Below, piece by piece: positions 51,136-59,814 of a DNA stretch of 64,000 nucleotides (position 1 is the first letter of the stretch; every line of letters begins with the position of its first letter). A program made the translations under genes and the position numbers. The notes under the pieces are model-generated. The model searched no databases, was not told the origin of the DNA, and saw only the letters and a program-made list of their open reading frames with translations. Source of the DNA: DASZBX01 sp035943635 (GTDB taxonomy: Bacteria; Actinomycetota; Actinomycetes; Streptomycetales; Catenulisporaceae); contig DASZBX010000047.1 in the NCBI GenBank assembly GCA_035943635.1, forward strand, positions 52,102 to 116,101. The letters are read 5' to 3'.

Positions 51136-51978
51136 CTACCTGCGGCGGATGGCTGCCGCGCCCGCGACCGCCGCGGCGGCAGCGCCGGGGATCATCAGCA
51201 GCAGGACCGTGGAGTGGGTGGGCAGCTGGTGGAGCTGCGCCGCGGCCTGCGGGGGCACGTACGTGTCGCGCAGCGTGTGCTTGGGCTGCGGCACCGGCGT
51301 CGGGGTGGGTGTCGGCGTCGGAGTCGGAGTCGGGGTGGGTGTGGGCGTGGGGGCGGGCGGCGGCGCCACGAAGACGACCGGCTTGGGCGTGGGTTTCGGC
51401 GTCACCGGCTGCTTCGGCGGCGGGGTGGTCGGCGGCGGCGTCGTGGGCGGCGGAGGCGGCGGCGGGGGAGCGGCCACGGTGAACCGCGCCGACGCCGTCG
51501 CGCAGGTCGGGTAGCTCCAGATCAGGAACGTGGCCCAGCCGGACGCGCTCGCCTTGCTGGTGTACGTCCCGGGCGCCAGCTCCAGCTCGGCGCTGCAGGT
51601 GATCGAGGAGTGCGGCGGCACCACCCGGTGGCCGGAATCCGGGCAGCCGACCGCGCCGCCGGGCACCAGCGCGTCGGTCAGCCGCAGCCCGCCGACCGGC
51701 AGGCTGCTGGTGTTGCCCAGGACGTAGTCGATCGTCGCGCGGGCCTCATAAGGGCTTTGCGACGCGCTTGGGGCCTGGACCGACACGCTCTCCGAGAGTG
51801 TCAGGCCCTTGCCGGCCAGTGGTGGGTCGCCGTCGCCGGCGGCCGCGCCGGGGGCGCACCAGACCGCGGCGGCGGCCGTGATCCCGAGGGCGGCCAGCAG
51901 CCTGGCCGGCCGCTGGACGCGGTGCGGGGCGAAGCGCCCGGCGGTGCGGTGATCCGGGCAGGGAAACAGTGGGCTCAC
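51136..51978 (-). CDS. Secreted Pro-Thr-rich surface protein with C-terminal membrane anchor
   Basis: 280 residues. Signal peptide cleaved near APGAAAG (about residue 48), a beta-rich domain (55-180) with two Cys pairs (GAVGCPDSG, SSITCSA, YPTCATA), a spacer of PPP and PT repeats (bases about 51300-51480), then a hydrophobic segment and RRR at the end. No LPxTG sorting motif is seen, so it is held by the helix. The spacer would carry the domain through the wall. AGGAG precedes the GTG at 51978. Confidence 0.78.
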   Translation of the reverse strand: MSPLFPCPDHRTAGRFAPHRVQRPARLLAALGITAAAAVWCAPGAAAGDGDPPLAGKGLTLSESVSVQAPSASQSPYEARATIDYVLGNTSSLPVGGLRLTDALVPGGAVGCPDSGHRVVPPHSSITCSAELELAPGTYTSKASASGWATFLIWSYPTCATASARFTVAAPPPPPPPPTTPPPTTPPPKQPVTPKPTPKPVVFVAPPPAPTPTPTPTPTPTPTPTPTPVPQPKHTLRDTYVPPQAAAQLHQLPTHSTVLLLMIPGAAAAAVAGAAAIRRR

Positions 51979-52139
51979 GCAGTATCTCCTCGACGCGCGG
52001 CGAAGGTGACCGCTGCCAGTGTGGGTCTCCACGGGTTCTGCCCAGGGCCAAGCCCGGCCGAATCACCGGAACTTCACCAGTTCGAGTGGTTTGCGCGCAA
52101 TCACACCCGAACCGACTCCGGCTTGTGCGCTGACTGTGG

Positions 52140-52480
52140 TCAATCGAGTCTGGACTCGATCACGCGGTAGTGGTATGCGTGGTGCACCGAGAACCCGAGT
52201 GTGCGGTACAACTCCACGGCCGCGGCGTTGTCGGAACGAACCTCCAGGAACAGGTCCGTCACGCCCCGGCCGGCGGCCCAGGCGATCAACTCCCTGAGAA
52301 CCAGACGAGCCAGCCTCCTGCGACGCGCGGCCGGCACGACCTCGATCGCGGTGAGTCCGGCCCAGACCGCCGGGCCGGTGTCCCCGGGCGCGACTCGATC
52401 CACTCGGCCTCGGTGAATCCCCAGCCGCCACCGGCGATCGCGAGCAGTCCGTCAGGGGCAAGGAGAGCCGCGCGCTGCAT
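52140..52480 (-). pseudogene. GNAT acetyltransferase remnant, truncated and frameshifted
   Basis: From ATG 52480 the frame reads MQRAALLAPDGLLAIAGGGW and then GFTEAEW, the centre of an actinobacterial GNAT. The match then jumps to another frame near 52395: VWAGLTAIEVVPAARRRRLA, LELRSDNAAA-type and LYRTLGFSVHHAYHYR, the acetyl-CoA binding half, ending at 52140. The first 100 or so residues of such proteins are absent. About 10 residues around the frame change are also missing. Not functional. Confidence 0.72.
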
Positions 52481-52595
52481 GGTCGCCGGCACATTCTGGC
52501 CTGGGCCGCCCGCCCACGGCGAACGGTTTCGATCTATGCCGGACAATGGTGCGGGAACGGGGAGGTTCGTCCCTCAACGGAGAGGTGGTTCGATC

Positions 52596-54059
52596 GTGTT
52601 CGAGAGGTTCACGGACAGCGCGCGCCGAGTCGTGGTGCTCGCGCAGGAAGACGCCCGCACGTTCCGGCACAGCCACATCGGCACCGAACACTTCCTCCTC
52701 GCCCTGCTGCACGAAGGGGAGGGCATCGGCGCGCAGACGCTCACCGGACTCGGGATCACCTACGAGCGGGCCCGCCAGAGCCTGGAAGAAGTGGTCGGCT
52801 TCGGCGTGCAGGAACCCTCCGGGCACATGCCGTTCACTCCGCGCGCCCGCGCCATCCTCACCACCGCGCTGACCGAAGCCCAGCAACTGGGCAACGGCGA
52901 GATCGACACCCAGCACCTCCTGCTCGGCCTGCTCGCCGCGGACGAGGGGATCGGCGTCACCATGCTGGTCCGGCTCGGCGCCGGCCGGGAACAGGTTCGG
53001 GCCAGGGTGCTCGCACTCATCACCGAACACGACGAGATCCGGTCCCGGGTCGAACCGCCCGCCCCCGCCCAGGACACCCGCGAAACGCCCGCCCCCGCCG
53101 AAGACACCCGCGAAACTCCCGCCTCGGCCACGCCGCTGGGCCGGCTGCGCGACCTGTTCGGCGGCGACCGCGACCCGGACTCCGCCGCGCCGGTCCGCTC
53201 GTCCATCCGGTCGCGCGGGCCCGTGGACAAGGTGAGCAGGACCCTGCATTACCAGACCTCGATCGGCGTCGACCTCTCCGAGAAGGCACGCCGCGGTGAG
53301 CTCGATCCCCTGGCCGGGCGCGAGAAATACGCCGCGGACCTGCTCGGCGCACTGTGCCGCCGCGACCGTAACAACGCCCTGCTGATCGGCGGGAGCGGCG
53401 TGGGCAAGACCGCCCTGATCGCCGGAGTGGCACAGGTGATCGCCGACGAACAGACCCCCGAATCGCTGCTCGGCACGACGGTCTGGCAGGTCGACCACTC
53501 CCAGCTGTGGACCGCACGTATGCGTACCTTGATGGGCTCCGAGGCCGAGAAGACGGTGTTGGTGGTAGAGGATCTCGACCATCTGCTGGCCGCGGACCAA
53601 CCCGGCCCCGGCTTCGCCGCGTCCACCCTGAACGCGATCTGCCACAGCCCCCGCCCGCTGATCGGCACGATCACCCCGGCCGGCTACGCAACCCTACTCG
53701 CGGCCCATCCGCTGCTCGCCGCCCAGTTCCAGCGGATCGACCTGCCGCCGGCCGGCGCCGAGGAGACCGTGGCGATCCTGACCGCACTGCGCGAGCGCTA
53801 CCAGGTCCACCACGGCGTGACCATCACCGACGAGGCCATCGCGACGGCCCCCGCCCTCGCGGCCACATACCTGCCGACCCGCCATCTGCCCGGCGCCGCA
53901 GTCGAACTGATCGACCTCGCTGGCTCACGCATCCAGGCCGCACGTGCCCGGCACCTGCGCCGCGTCGAGCAAGCCGGGCCCACACCCGCGCCGCCTACTC
54001 CGACCCCCTCGCTGACCGGCGCCCTGCTGGCCGAGGTCGCTCGCGACGCGGCCGCCTGA
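52596..54059 (+). CDS. ClpC-like protein with one AAA+ module
   Basis: 487 residues. Clp N-terminal double repeat (1-145; FERFTDSARRVVVLAQEDAR, HSHIGTEHFLLALL), a linker with repeated Ala-Pro-Glu-Asp-Thr-Arg-Glu-Thr-Pro units, then the first AAA+ domain: ETS as in LDPLAGREKYAADLLGAL, Walker A GGSGVGKTA (about 265-273), Walker B VLVVEDLDHLL. The second AAA+ domain and the protease-docking loop of ClpC (about 850 aa) are missing, so it cannot feed ClpP in the usual way. It may act as an adaptor or remodeller. GTG start with GGAGAGG 12 bases upstream. Confidence 0.87.
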   Translation: MFERFTDSARRVVVLAQEDARTFRHSHIGTEHFLLALLHEGEGIGAQTLTGLGITYERARQSLEEVVGFGVQEPSGHMPFTPRARAILTTALTEAQQLGNGEIDTQHLLLGLLAADEGIGVTMLVRLGAGREQVRARVLALITEHDEIRSRVEPPAPAQDTRETPAPAEDTRETPASATPLGRLRDLFGGDRDPDSAAPVRSSIRSRGPVDKVSRTLHYQTSIGVDLSEKARRGELDPLAGREKYAADLLGALCRRDRNNALLIGGSGVGKTALIAGVAQVIADEQTPESLLGTTVWQVDHSQLWTARMRTLMGSEAEKTVLVVEDLDHLLAADQPGPGFAASTLNAICHSPRPLIGTITPAGYATLLAAHPLLAAQFQRIDLPPAGAEETVAILTALRERYQVHHGVTITDEAIATAPALAATYLPTRHLPGAAVELIDLAGSRIQAARARHLRRVEQAGPTPAPPTPTPSLTGALLAEVARDAAA

Positions 54060-54157
54060 CTCTGCCGTTTGCGCAAGTGAGGGCCTCGAATCGGCGCCCG
54101 TCCGGACCCCGGAGCATCCGGTAGGGTATGCCGACAATCTTCGGGAGGGGAAGTACC

Positions 54158-55168
54158 TTGACTGACACGACGCGGGAACTGCCAGAGGACGCGGAGCAGA
54201 CTCCGCCGCCTGCCGCGCCGGAGCCGGCGCCCCTGCCCGAACCGGCGATCGCGGAGGCGATCGCCAAGCGGCCCAAGGCCGTGGCCGACGTCCTGACGGT
54301 GATCGCGGCCGCGTTCCTGGCCGTCGGCGCGCTCGCCCTGGCCGGCTTCCTGCTCCCGCACACCGGGACGAGCCGCGTGTACGACCTGTGGGATGTGGAC
54401 GCGCTGTTCGGCCCGGAGGCGATCGGCCTGCTGGCCGCGGCCGTGCTGCTGGTGCCGCGCCGTACCCGGCCCATGGCGTCCGGGCTGGTGCTCGGCGCCC
54501 TGCCGCTCTGGTTCGCCGAGGAGATCGGCACGTTCCGGCCGAGCACCCTGTTCGCCCGCGACGTCCGGGCCAGCGGGATCTTCCTGCTGGTCGCGGCCGT
54601 GTTCTTCCTCGTCGCCTTCGGTTTGCTGCTGGCCGCCGCGCTGACCGAGCGCGGCGCCGGCGCCGCCCGGCGCCCGTCCCGGTCGGCCCGCAAGGCCCGG
54701 CTGCTGGTGCTGCTGACCGGGATCGTGGGCCTGGCGGTCTTCGTGACCGGACGGTTCATGAACTGGCAGACCACCGCGATCTCGGTCCCCGGCGGCCAGC
54801 CGGCCCACTCCTCGTGCTGCTCGATCGGCGAAGTCGCCGGGTGGACCAAGACGGAGTACGTCGTCGGCGCGCTCGTCCTGCTCGGCCTGGTCGTGGCCGC
54901 GACGGCCGTACGTCCGCGGCTGCGCGGCGCGGGCCTGCTCTTCGGCGCCACCTACTTCCTGCTCGGCGGGCTGGCCGAGGCGGTCGAGGGCATGGTGGCC
55001 CCGCTGCGCTCGGAGATCGGGCTGACCCAGATCGTCGCCCAAGAGCACCTCACGGTCACGGTCGGCCCGGTGGCCGGATTCTGGATCGCCGTCCTCGGCG
55101 CGGCTTTCATCGCCGGGACCGCGGTCCTGCGGCTGACCCTGGACCCGGGCCTGGCCCGCAAACCCTGA
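54158..55168 (+). CDS. Hypothetical membrane protein, multi-pass
   Basis: 336 residues with eight hydrophobic helices after a Pro/Glu-rich cytosolic N terminus. No family motif recognised; it has a Cys pair (SSCCSIG) in an external loop. I chose TTG at 54158 because GGGAGGGGAAG is directly upstream. The ATG at 54128 lies at the end of a TAGGGT -10 element and would precede the transcript start. Confidence 0.72.
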   Translation: MTDTTRELPEDAEQTPPPAAPEPAPLPEPAIAEAIAKRPKAVADVLTVIAAAFLAVGALALAGFLLPHTGTSRVYDLWDVDALFGPEAIGLLAAAVLLVPRRTRPMASGLVLGALPLWFAEEIGTFRPSTLFARDVRASGIFLLVAAVFFLVAFGLLLAAALTERGAGAARRPSRSARKARLLVLLTGIVGLAVFVTGRFMNWQTTAISVPGGQPAHSSCCSIGEVAGWTKTEYVVGALVLLGLVVAATAVRPRLRGAGLLFGATYFLLGGLAEAVEGMVAPLRSEIGLTQIVAQEHLTVTVGPVAGFWIAVLGAAFIAGTAVLRLTLDPGLARKP

Positions 55169-55285
55169 CCGGCCGCCGGCCGGACCCGCCGCGGGCGCCC
55201 GGGCCGCTCCGGCCGGCGCTCCGCATGATCCTCAGTTCCGCCGATCTGATCGCGTTCAGCCACGCCGTGCGGAAGAATGGCCGGA

Positions 55286-56539
55286 ATGCAGCGACTGACG
55301 GCGAGCGAAGCGGAGAAACGGCGCGGTATGCGCCGGATGAAGGCGACGGCCAGCGGGTTCCTGGCCGGGGCGACCCTGTTGTACGTGCTCGCGCACTGGC
55401 GCCAGTCCCACGGGGACGGTTGGGCCGGGTACCTGGCCGCCGCGGCCGAGGCCGCGATGGTCGGCGGGCTGGCCGACTGGTTCGCGGTCACCGCGCTCTT
55501 CCGCCGCCCGCTCGGCCTGCCGATCCCGCACACCGCGATCATCCCGCACCGTAAGGCCGCGCTCGGACACAGCCTGGGCGAGTTCGTCGGCGAGAACTTC
55601 CTGTCCGCCGCGGTGGTGCAGACCCGGCTGCGCGCCGTCGGTCTGTCCGTGCGGCTCGGCAGCTGGCTCGACGACCCCGCGCACGCCGCACGGGTCACCC
55701 GCGAGGCCGCCGAACTGTTCCGCGCCATGCTCACGGTGCTGCGCGACGAGGAGGTCCAGGACGTCCTGAGCCGCACCGTCAACCAGCGCCTGTCCGCCTG
55801 GCGGCTCGGCCCGCCGGCCGGCGAACTGCTCAGCCGGTTCGCCGCCCAGGGCGGGCACCGGCCGCTGGTGGACCTGCTGTGCCGCCGCGCGGTCGCCTGG
55901 CTCCAGGAGCACCCCGACTCGATCCGCCGCGCGGTCACCGGCACGGCCCCCGGCTGGACGCCGCGCTTCGTCGACGACCGGGTGGCCGACCGGGTCTACC
56001 GGGAACTGCTGCGCCTGGCCATCGCGGTCCGGGACGAACCGGACCACCCCGCCCGGCAGGCGATCGACGCCTTCCTGGCCGACTTCGCCAACGACCTGCG
56101 CAGCGACCCGGACACGATGGCCCAGGCCGAGCGCCTCAAGGACGACCTGCTGCACCACCCGGAGGTGCAGAACGTGGTCGGCTCGGCCTGGGCCGCGCTG
56201 CGCTCGATGATCGTCAAGGAGGCGGCCGACTCGGAGGGCGAACTGCGGGTCCGGGCCCGCGACGCCCTGATGTCCTTCGGTGCCCGGCTGGGCACCGACG
56301 AGCGGCTGCGCGCGAAGGTGGACGGCTGGGTGGAGGGCATCGCGGTCTACGCGGTCACCACCTACCGCGGCGAGATCACCGCGCTGATCACCGACACCGT
56401 GGCCGGCTGGGACGCCGAGGAGACCTCCCGCAAGATCGAGATCCAGGTCGGCCGGGACCTGCAGTTCATCCGGATCAACGGGACCGTGGTCGGCGCGCTG
56501 GCCGGGCTGGTGATCTACACGATCTCGCAGCTGGCCTGA
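55286..56539 (+). CDS. DUF445 membrane protein (YheB/YjiN type)
   Basis: 417 residues. N-terminal hydrophobic segments (LAGATLLYVLA and AAEAAMVGGLADWFAVTALF), the family hallmark GLPIPHTAIIPHRKAALGHSLGEFV, a long soluble helical domain and a final hydrophobic segment (VVGALAGLVIYTISQL). Function unknown, perhaps envelope integrity. ATG 55286 is chosen; ATG 55277 is 3 codons upstream. Convergent with the secreted GH25-like gene, stops 4 bases apart. Confidence 0.87.
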   Translation: MQRLTASEAEKRRGMRRMKATASGFLAGATLLYVLAHWRQSHGDGWAGYLAAAAEAAMVGGLADWFAVTALFRRPLGLPIPHTAIIPHRKAALGHSLGEFVGENFLSAAVVQTRLRAVGLSVRLGSWLDDPAHAARVTREAAELFRAMLTVLRDEEVQDVLSRTVNQRLSAWRLGPPAGELLSRFAAQGGHRPLVDLLCRRAVAWLQEHPDSIRRAVTGTAPGWTPRFVDDRVADRVYRELLRLAIAVRDEPDHPARQAIDAFLADFANDLRSDPDTMAQAERLKDDLLHHPEVQNVVGSAWAALRSMIVKEAADSEGELRVRARDALMSFGARLGTDERLRAKVDGWVEGIAVYAVTTYRGEITALITDTVAGWDAEETSRKIEIQVGRDLQFIRINGTVVGALAGLVIYTISQLA

Positions 56540-56543
56540 CGCC

Positions 56544-57491
56544 TCAGCACGCGGTGTCCGGGTCGTAGGTGGTCGGCAGGCTCTGCACCAGCGAGGGACG
56601 GCCGAGCGCGAACCAGTAGGTGCCGGCGTTCGCCGGAGTGCAGTACGTCCCCGGGGCGTAGTCGAAACCTGCTATCCAGATCGGCAGCCCGAGCGGCAGG
56701 CCGCCGGTGATCGTCTGCCACTGGGTCCGGGTCGAGTACACCCCGACGCTCTTGCCCTGCTCCTTCAACGCGACCACGGCCGCGGCGACGGTCAGGGCGT
56801 TGAGCTTGGGGTCGCAGACCCAGAAGTTGGCCGTGTAGCAGTCGGCCCCGGGCTGGTTGATGCTCGTGGTCGACGGAAGCTCCACGTCCAGCCACCAGGT
56901 GGTGCTGGTCGCGCCCTGCGAGGTGGCGTACTGGACGTCGGCGTATGCCGCGTTGTACCCCCAGTTGATCGACTGGCAGGAGTAGTCGGTCGCGGTGCAG
57001 TCACCGGCAGGACCGTGATACGCGTACTCCAGGACGTGCGGCGAGGACCAGCCGACCGGCGAGTCGAGCACCATGTACTGGGCGCGCGTCGACGCGTCCG
57101 GAGACCACGCGGCCTCCTGCTGTAGGCAGGGATTCTGGCTGAACGGGTGCCCGTCGTCCACGCCGACGACCGCGATGGACGAGTCCGGCGGCAACGCGCC
57201 GCCGCACTGCGGCCAGGAGATGTCGTATCCGGTCGACCCGCTGACGGTCGCGGCCGTCCCCGCCGAGGCCCGGGCGCGTGGGCCGGACGAGCCCGCGCTC
57301 CCCGGGATGTACTCCACCTGGCCGTCCAGGGACGAGATCGGCAGGCCGCCGACCTGGGCCGACGGTGTCGTGGTGATCACGGCCGGGCCGCCGCCGGCCG
57401 GTCCGGACGCGGCGGACGCGCCCTGCGCTGACCCCACCGCGAGCACCAGCGCGACCGCTGCGCCGCCGAAAAGAGTGAACCGTACTGCCAT
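56544..57491 (-). CDS. Secreted GH25/DUF1906-like protein
   Basis: 315 residues with a Sec signal peptide (MAVRFTLFGG to ASAAS) and a Ser/Gly-rich linker. The domain begins STGYDISWPQCGG, like the first strand DxSxW of GH25 lysozymes, continues VVGVDDGHPFSQNPCL, and has WWLDVELPS (like the LDVE catalytic strand) and PIWIAGFD. Six Cys suggest disulfides. It probably acts on or in the cell wall. AGGAG precedes the ATG. The GH25 fold is inferred from strand patterns only. Confidence 0.72.
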   Translation of the reverse strand: MAVRFTLFGGAAVALVLAVGSAQGASAASGPAGGGPAVITTTPSAQVGGLPISSLDGQVEYIPGSAGSSGPRARASAGTAATVSGSTGYDISWPQCGGALPPDSSIAVVGVDDGHPFSQNPCLQQEAAWSPDASTRAQYMVLDSPVGWSSPHVLEYAYHGPAGDCTATDYSCQSINWGYNAAYADVQYATSQGATSTTWWLDVELPSTTSINQPGADCYTANFWVCDPKLNALTVAAAVVALKEQGKSVGVYSTRTQWQTITGGLPLGLPIWIAGFDYAPGTYCTPANAGTYWFALGRPSLVQSLPTTYDPDTAC

Positions 57492-57652
57492 CGTCTGACT
57501 CCTGAGTCCTCGGTCCGGCCCCGCCGCCCGGCCGCTACCGGACTCGCAGGGATATTCGAATACTTGAACGCCTCGGAAGGCCGGAAGGATGCATCTGCGC
57601 GTCAGATCGAATTCGGCTGCGGACATTCCCCGGGGTGGACCACAATACGAAC

Positions 57653-58501
57653 ATGAAGTGGACGATCACTGAGGACTTCGACGAGTACGTCGCCACCGTC
57701 GGACCGTTCCTCGCATGCGAGCCGGTTTTGGACACGCTGATCGTCACGCTCGTGGACATGATGCGGATCCAGGGGCCCGCCGTCGTGAACCGGGTCAAGC
57801 CCCTGATGGGCTGGTGGCACGACGACGCCGGGGAGGTGGCCGCGACCCTGTTCCAGACCCCGCCCTTCCCGGTCGTGCTCAGCCGTTGCCCGGTCGCCGC
57901 GGTGGAGGACCTGGCCGAGGTGTTCGTCAAGTACGCCGACCGGGTGACCGCGGTCACCGTCGCTGCCGACCATGAGGAGATCTTCCGCAAAGCCATGGCC
58001 ACCCGGTACGGCACGGTCCTCGCGCTGGAGGAACACCAGCGGCTGTACCGGCTCGGCCGCCTTGCCCCGCCCGTCCCCACCCCGCCCGGCCGCGCGCACG
58101 TCGCGGGCCAGGAGGAACGCGAGCTGATCGTGAAATGGATCGAGGCGTTCGTCGAGGAATCTCTCGCCAAGTCCCGCCCGGACGCCGGCGTCCTGGTCGA
58201 CGCCCGGCTGCCGTGGGGCGGAATGTATCTGTGGAGGCTGGAGGACGGCACGCCCGTGTCCGTGGCCGGAAGGTCCCGCGAGGCCGTGGGCATGACCCGG
58301 ATCGGCCCGGTCTACACGCTGCCCGAATACCGCGGCAACGGCTACGCCGCCGGCCTGACCGCCGCGATCAGCCAGGCCGCGCTGGACGCGGGCATCGGCG
58401 AGGTGCTGCTGTTCACCGACATGGCCAACCCGACCAGCAACGGCGTCTACCAGCGGATCGGGTACGAGGCCGTCACCGACCGGATGATCCTGTCTCGCTG
58501 A
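57653..58501 (+). CDS. GNAT-family N-acetyltransferase
   Basis: 282 residues. The N-terminal half is a divergent GNAT-like domain (MKWTITEDFDEYVAT, KPLMGWWHDDAGEVAATL), and the C-terminal half has the acetyl-CoA motif VYTLPEYRGNGYAAGLTAAISQAAL and the end NPTSNGVYQRIGYEAV. The upstream AT-rich CACAATACGA may be its -10, with a leaderless ATG. It is a paralogue of the gene at 58944; only a zinc-ribbon gene lies between. Confidence 0.87.
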   Translation: MKWTITEDFDEYVATVGPFLACEPVLDTLIVTLVDMMRIQGPAVVNRVKPLMGWWHDDAGEVAATLFQTPPFPVVLSRCPVAAVEDLAEVFVKYADRVTAVTVAADHEEIFRKAMATRYGTVLALEEHQRLYRLGRLAPPVPTPPGRAHVAGQEERELIVKWIEAFVEESLAKSRPDAGVLVDARLPWGGMYLWRLEDGTPVSVAGRSREAVGMTRIGPVYTLPEYRGNGYAAGLTAAISQAALDAGIGEVLLFTDMANPTSNGVYQRIGYEAVTDRMILSR

Positions 58502-58638
58502 GGTGGTCCCGGGCGGCGATCCGGCCTCCGCTTCCCTCGCCGCCCCACCCGATCCGGTTCACCCGATCGTGGCATCGCGCTGCGTCAATCCGCCCGCCCG
58601 CATATCGTGCGCCCGGGCGCTTCGGCTACTCTGGCGTC

Positions 58639-58857
58639 ATGCCGCGCTATGAATACCGCTGCCGCGCCTGCGGAGCCACCTTCGAACAGACCCGCCCGAT
58701 GGCCGAGTCCTCCGCGCCGACCACCTGCCCCGACGGCCACGGGGACACGGTCAAACTGTTCTCCGCCGTGGCCGTGGGCGGTACGGCCACCCAGTCCGTC
58801 CGCGCCGCCGCGGCCGGTGGCGGTGGCGGGTGCTGCGGCGGAGGCTGCTGCTCCTGA
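58639..58857 (+). CDS. FmdB-type zinc ribbon protein
   Basis: 72 residues. The FmdB motif PRYEYRCRACGATFE is clear, paired with CPDGH for zinc binding, and a Gly/Cys tail (GGGGGCCGGGCC). Such proteins are possible regulators or assembly factors of unknown role. TACTCT stands 6 bases before the ATG, with no Shine-Dalgarno, so a leaderless start. It is nested between two GNAT paralogues. Confidence 0.85.
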   Translation: MPRYEYRCRACGATFEQTRPMAESSAPTTCPDGHGDTVKLFSAVAVGGTATQSVRAAAAGGGGGCCGGGCCS

Positions 58858-58943
58858 CCCGGCCCGCGTACCCCGCGCCGACCTGGAGCAACGGCACACG
58901 AAAATACGTGCGCGAAATCGCCGCGATGCGTGAGGATGGGCCC

Positions 58944-59795
58944 ATGACGTGGACTCTCACTGACGATCTCGACGAGTATCTCGCCACCGCCGAACCCTTC
59001 CTGGCCGAGGACCCGGTCACCGAGACGGTTCTGCTGACCCTGGCCCGGTCCCTGCGGGTCCGCGGCGTCGACGCGTTCGGCGACGACAAACCCCTGATGG
59101 GCTGGTGGACCGGCCCGGACGGCTCCGTCGAGGCGGCGTTGGTGCAGCTGCCGACCCGGCCGCTGTTCCTCAGCCGCGGCCCGGCCGAGGCGGTCGACGC
59201 GGTGGACGAACTGCTCGCCCGCTACGCGCACCGGATCCCGCAGATCCGCGTGTCCGCCGGGCAGGAGGACGCGATCAGCGTCGGAGTGCTGCGCCGCACC
59301 GGCAAGGCCCCGACTCCTTACCTGCGCAACCGCCTGTACCGCCTCGGCCAGCTCGTGGTCCCGACCCCGATGCCGGCCGGTTCAGCCGAGCTGCCCGCGG
59401 ATGAGGACCTGGAGCTGACGACCGAGTGGTACGGCGCGTTCTGCACCGAGGTCGGCGAGCCGGACACCCCCGAGCAGCTCGCCGCGCAGACCCGGGAGCG
59501 GATCGACCGCGGCGAGATCCGACTGTGGCGACGCCCGGACGGCGTCCCGGTCGCGATGGCCGCGCTCTCGGCGCCGATCGAGAGCATGTCCCGGATCAGC
59601 CTGGTCTACACGCCGAAGGACAACCGGCGCCGCGGCTACGCGGGCGCCGTCACGGCCACACTCTGCCAGATCGCGATCGAGAGCGGAATCGAACACATCC
59701 TGCTGTTCACCGACCTGGCTAACCCGACCAGCAACGCTCTCTACCAGCGGATCGGATTCCAGCAGGTGTCCGATGCGGTGGTCCTGACGTTGTGA
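58944..59795 (+). CDS. GNAT-family N-acetyltransferase, paralogue
   Basis: 283 residues, with the same layout as the gene at 57653: MTWTLTDDLDEYLAT, KPLMGWWTGPDGSVEAAL, then VYTPKDNRRRGYAGAVTATL and the end NPTSNALYQRIGFQQV. The paralogues differ mainly in the middle and probably have different substrates. GAGGATGG precedes the ATG at 58944; ATG 58926 is in frame too. Confidence 0.87.
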   Translation: MTWTLTDDLDEYLATAEPFLAEDPVTETVLLTLARSLRVRGVDAFGDDKPLMGWWTGPDGSVEAALVQLPTRPLFLSRGPAEAVDAVDELLARYAHRIPQIRVSAGQEDAISVGVLRRTGKAPTPYLRNRLYRLGQLVVPTPMPAGSAELPADEDLELTTEWYGAFCTEVGEPDTPEQLAAQTRERIDRGEIRLWRRPDGVPVAMAALSAPIESMSRISLVYTPKDNRRRGYAGAVTATLCQIAIESGIEHILLFTDLANPTSNALYQRIGFQQVSDAVVLTL

Positions 59796-59814
59796 TCGCG
59801 GTGCGCTGACCGCG

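Noticed and set aside
51300..51480. Short tandem repeats that could suggest a CRISPR array
   Set aside because: They are in-frame Pro-Thr and Pro codon repeats of a surface protein, with no spacers.
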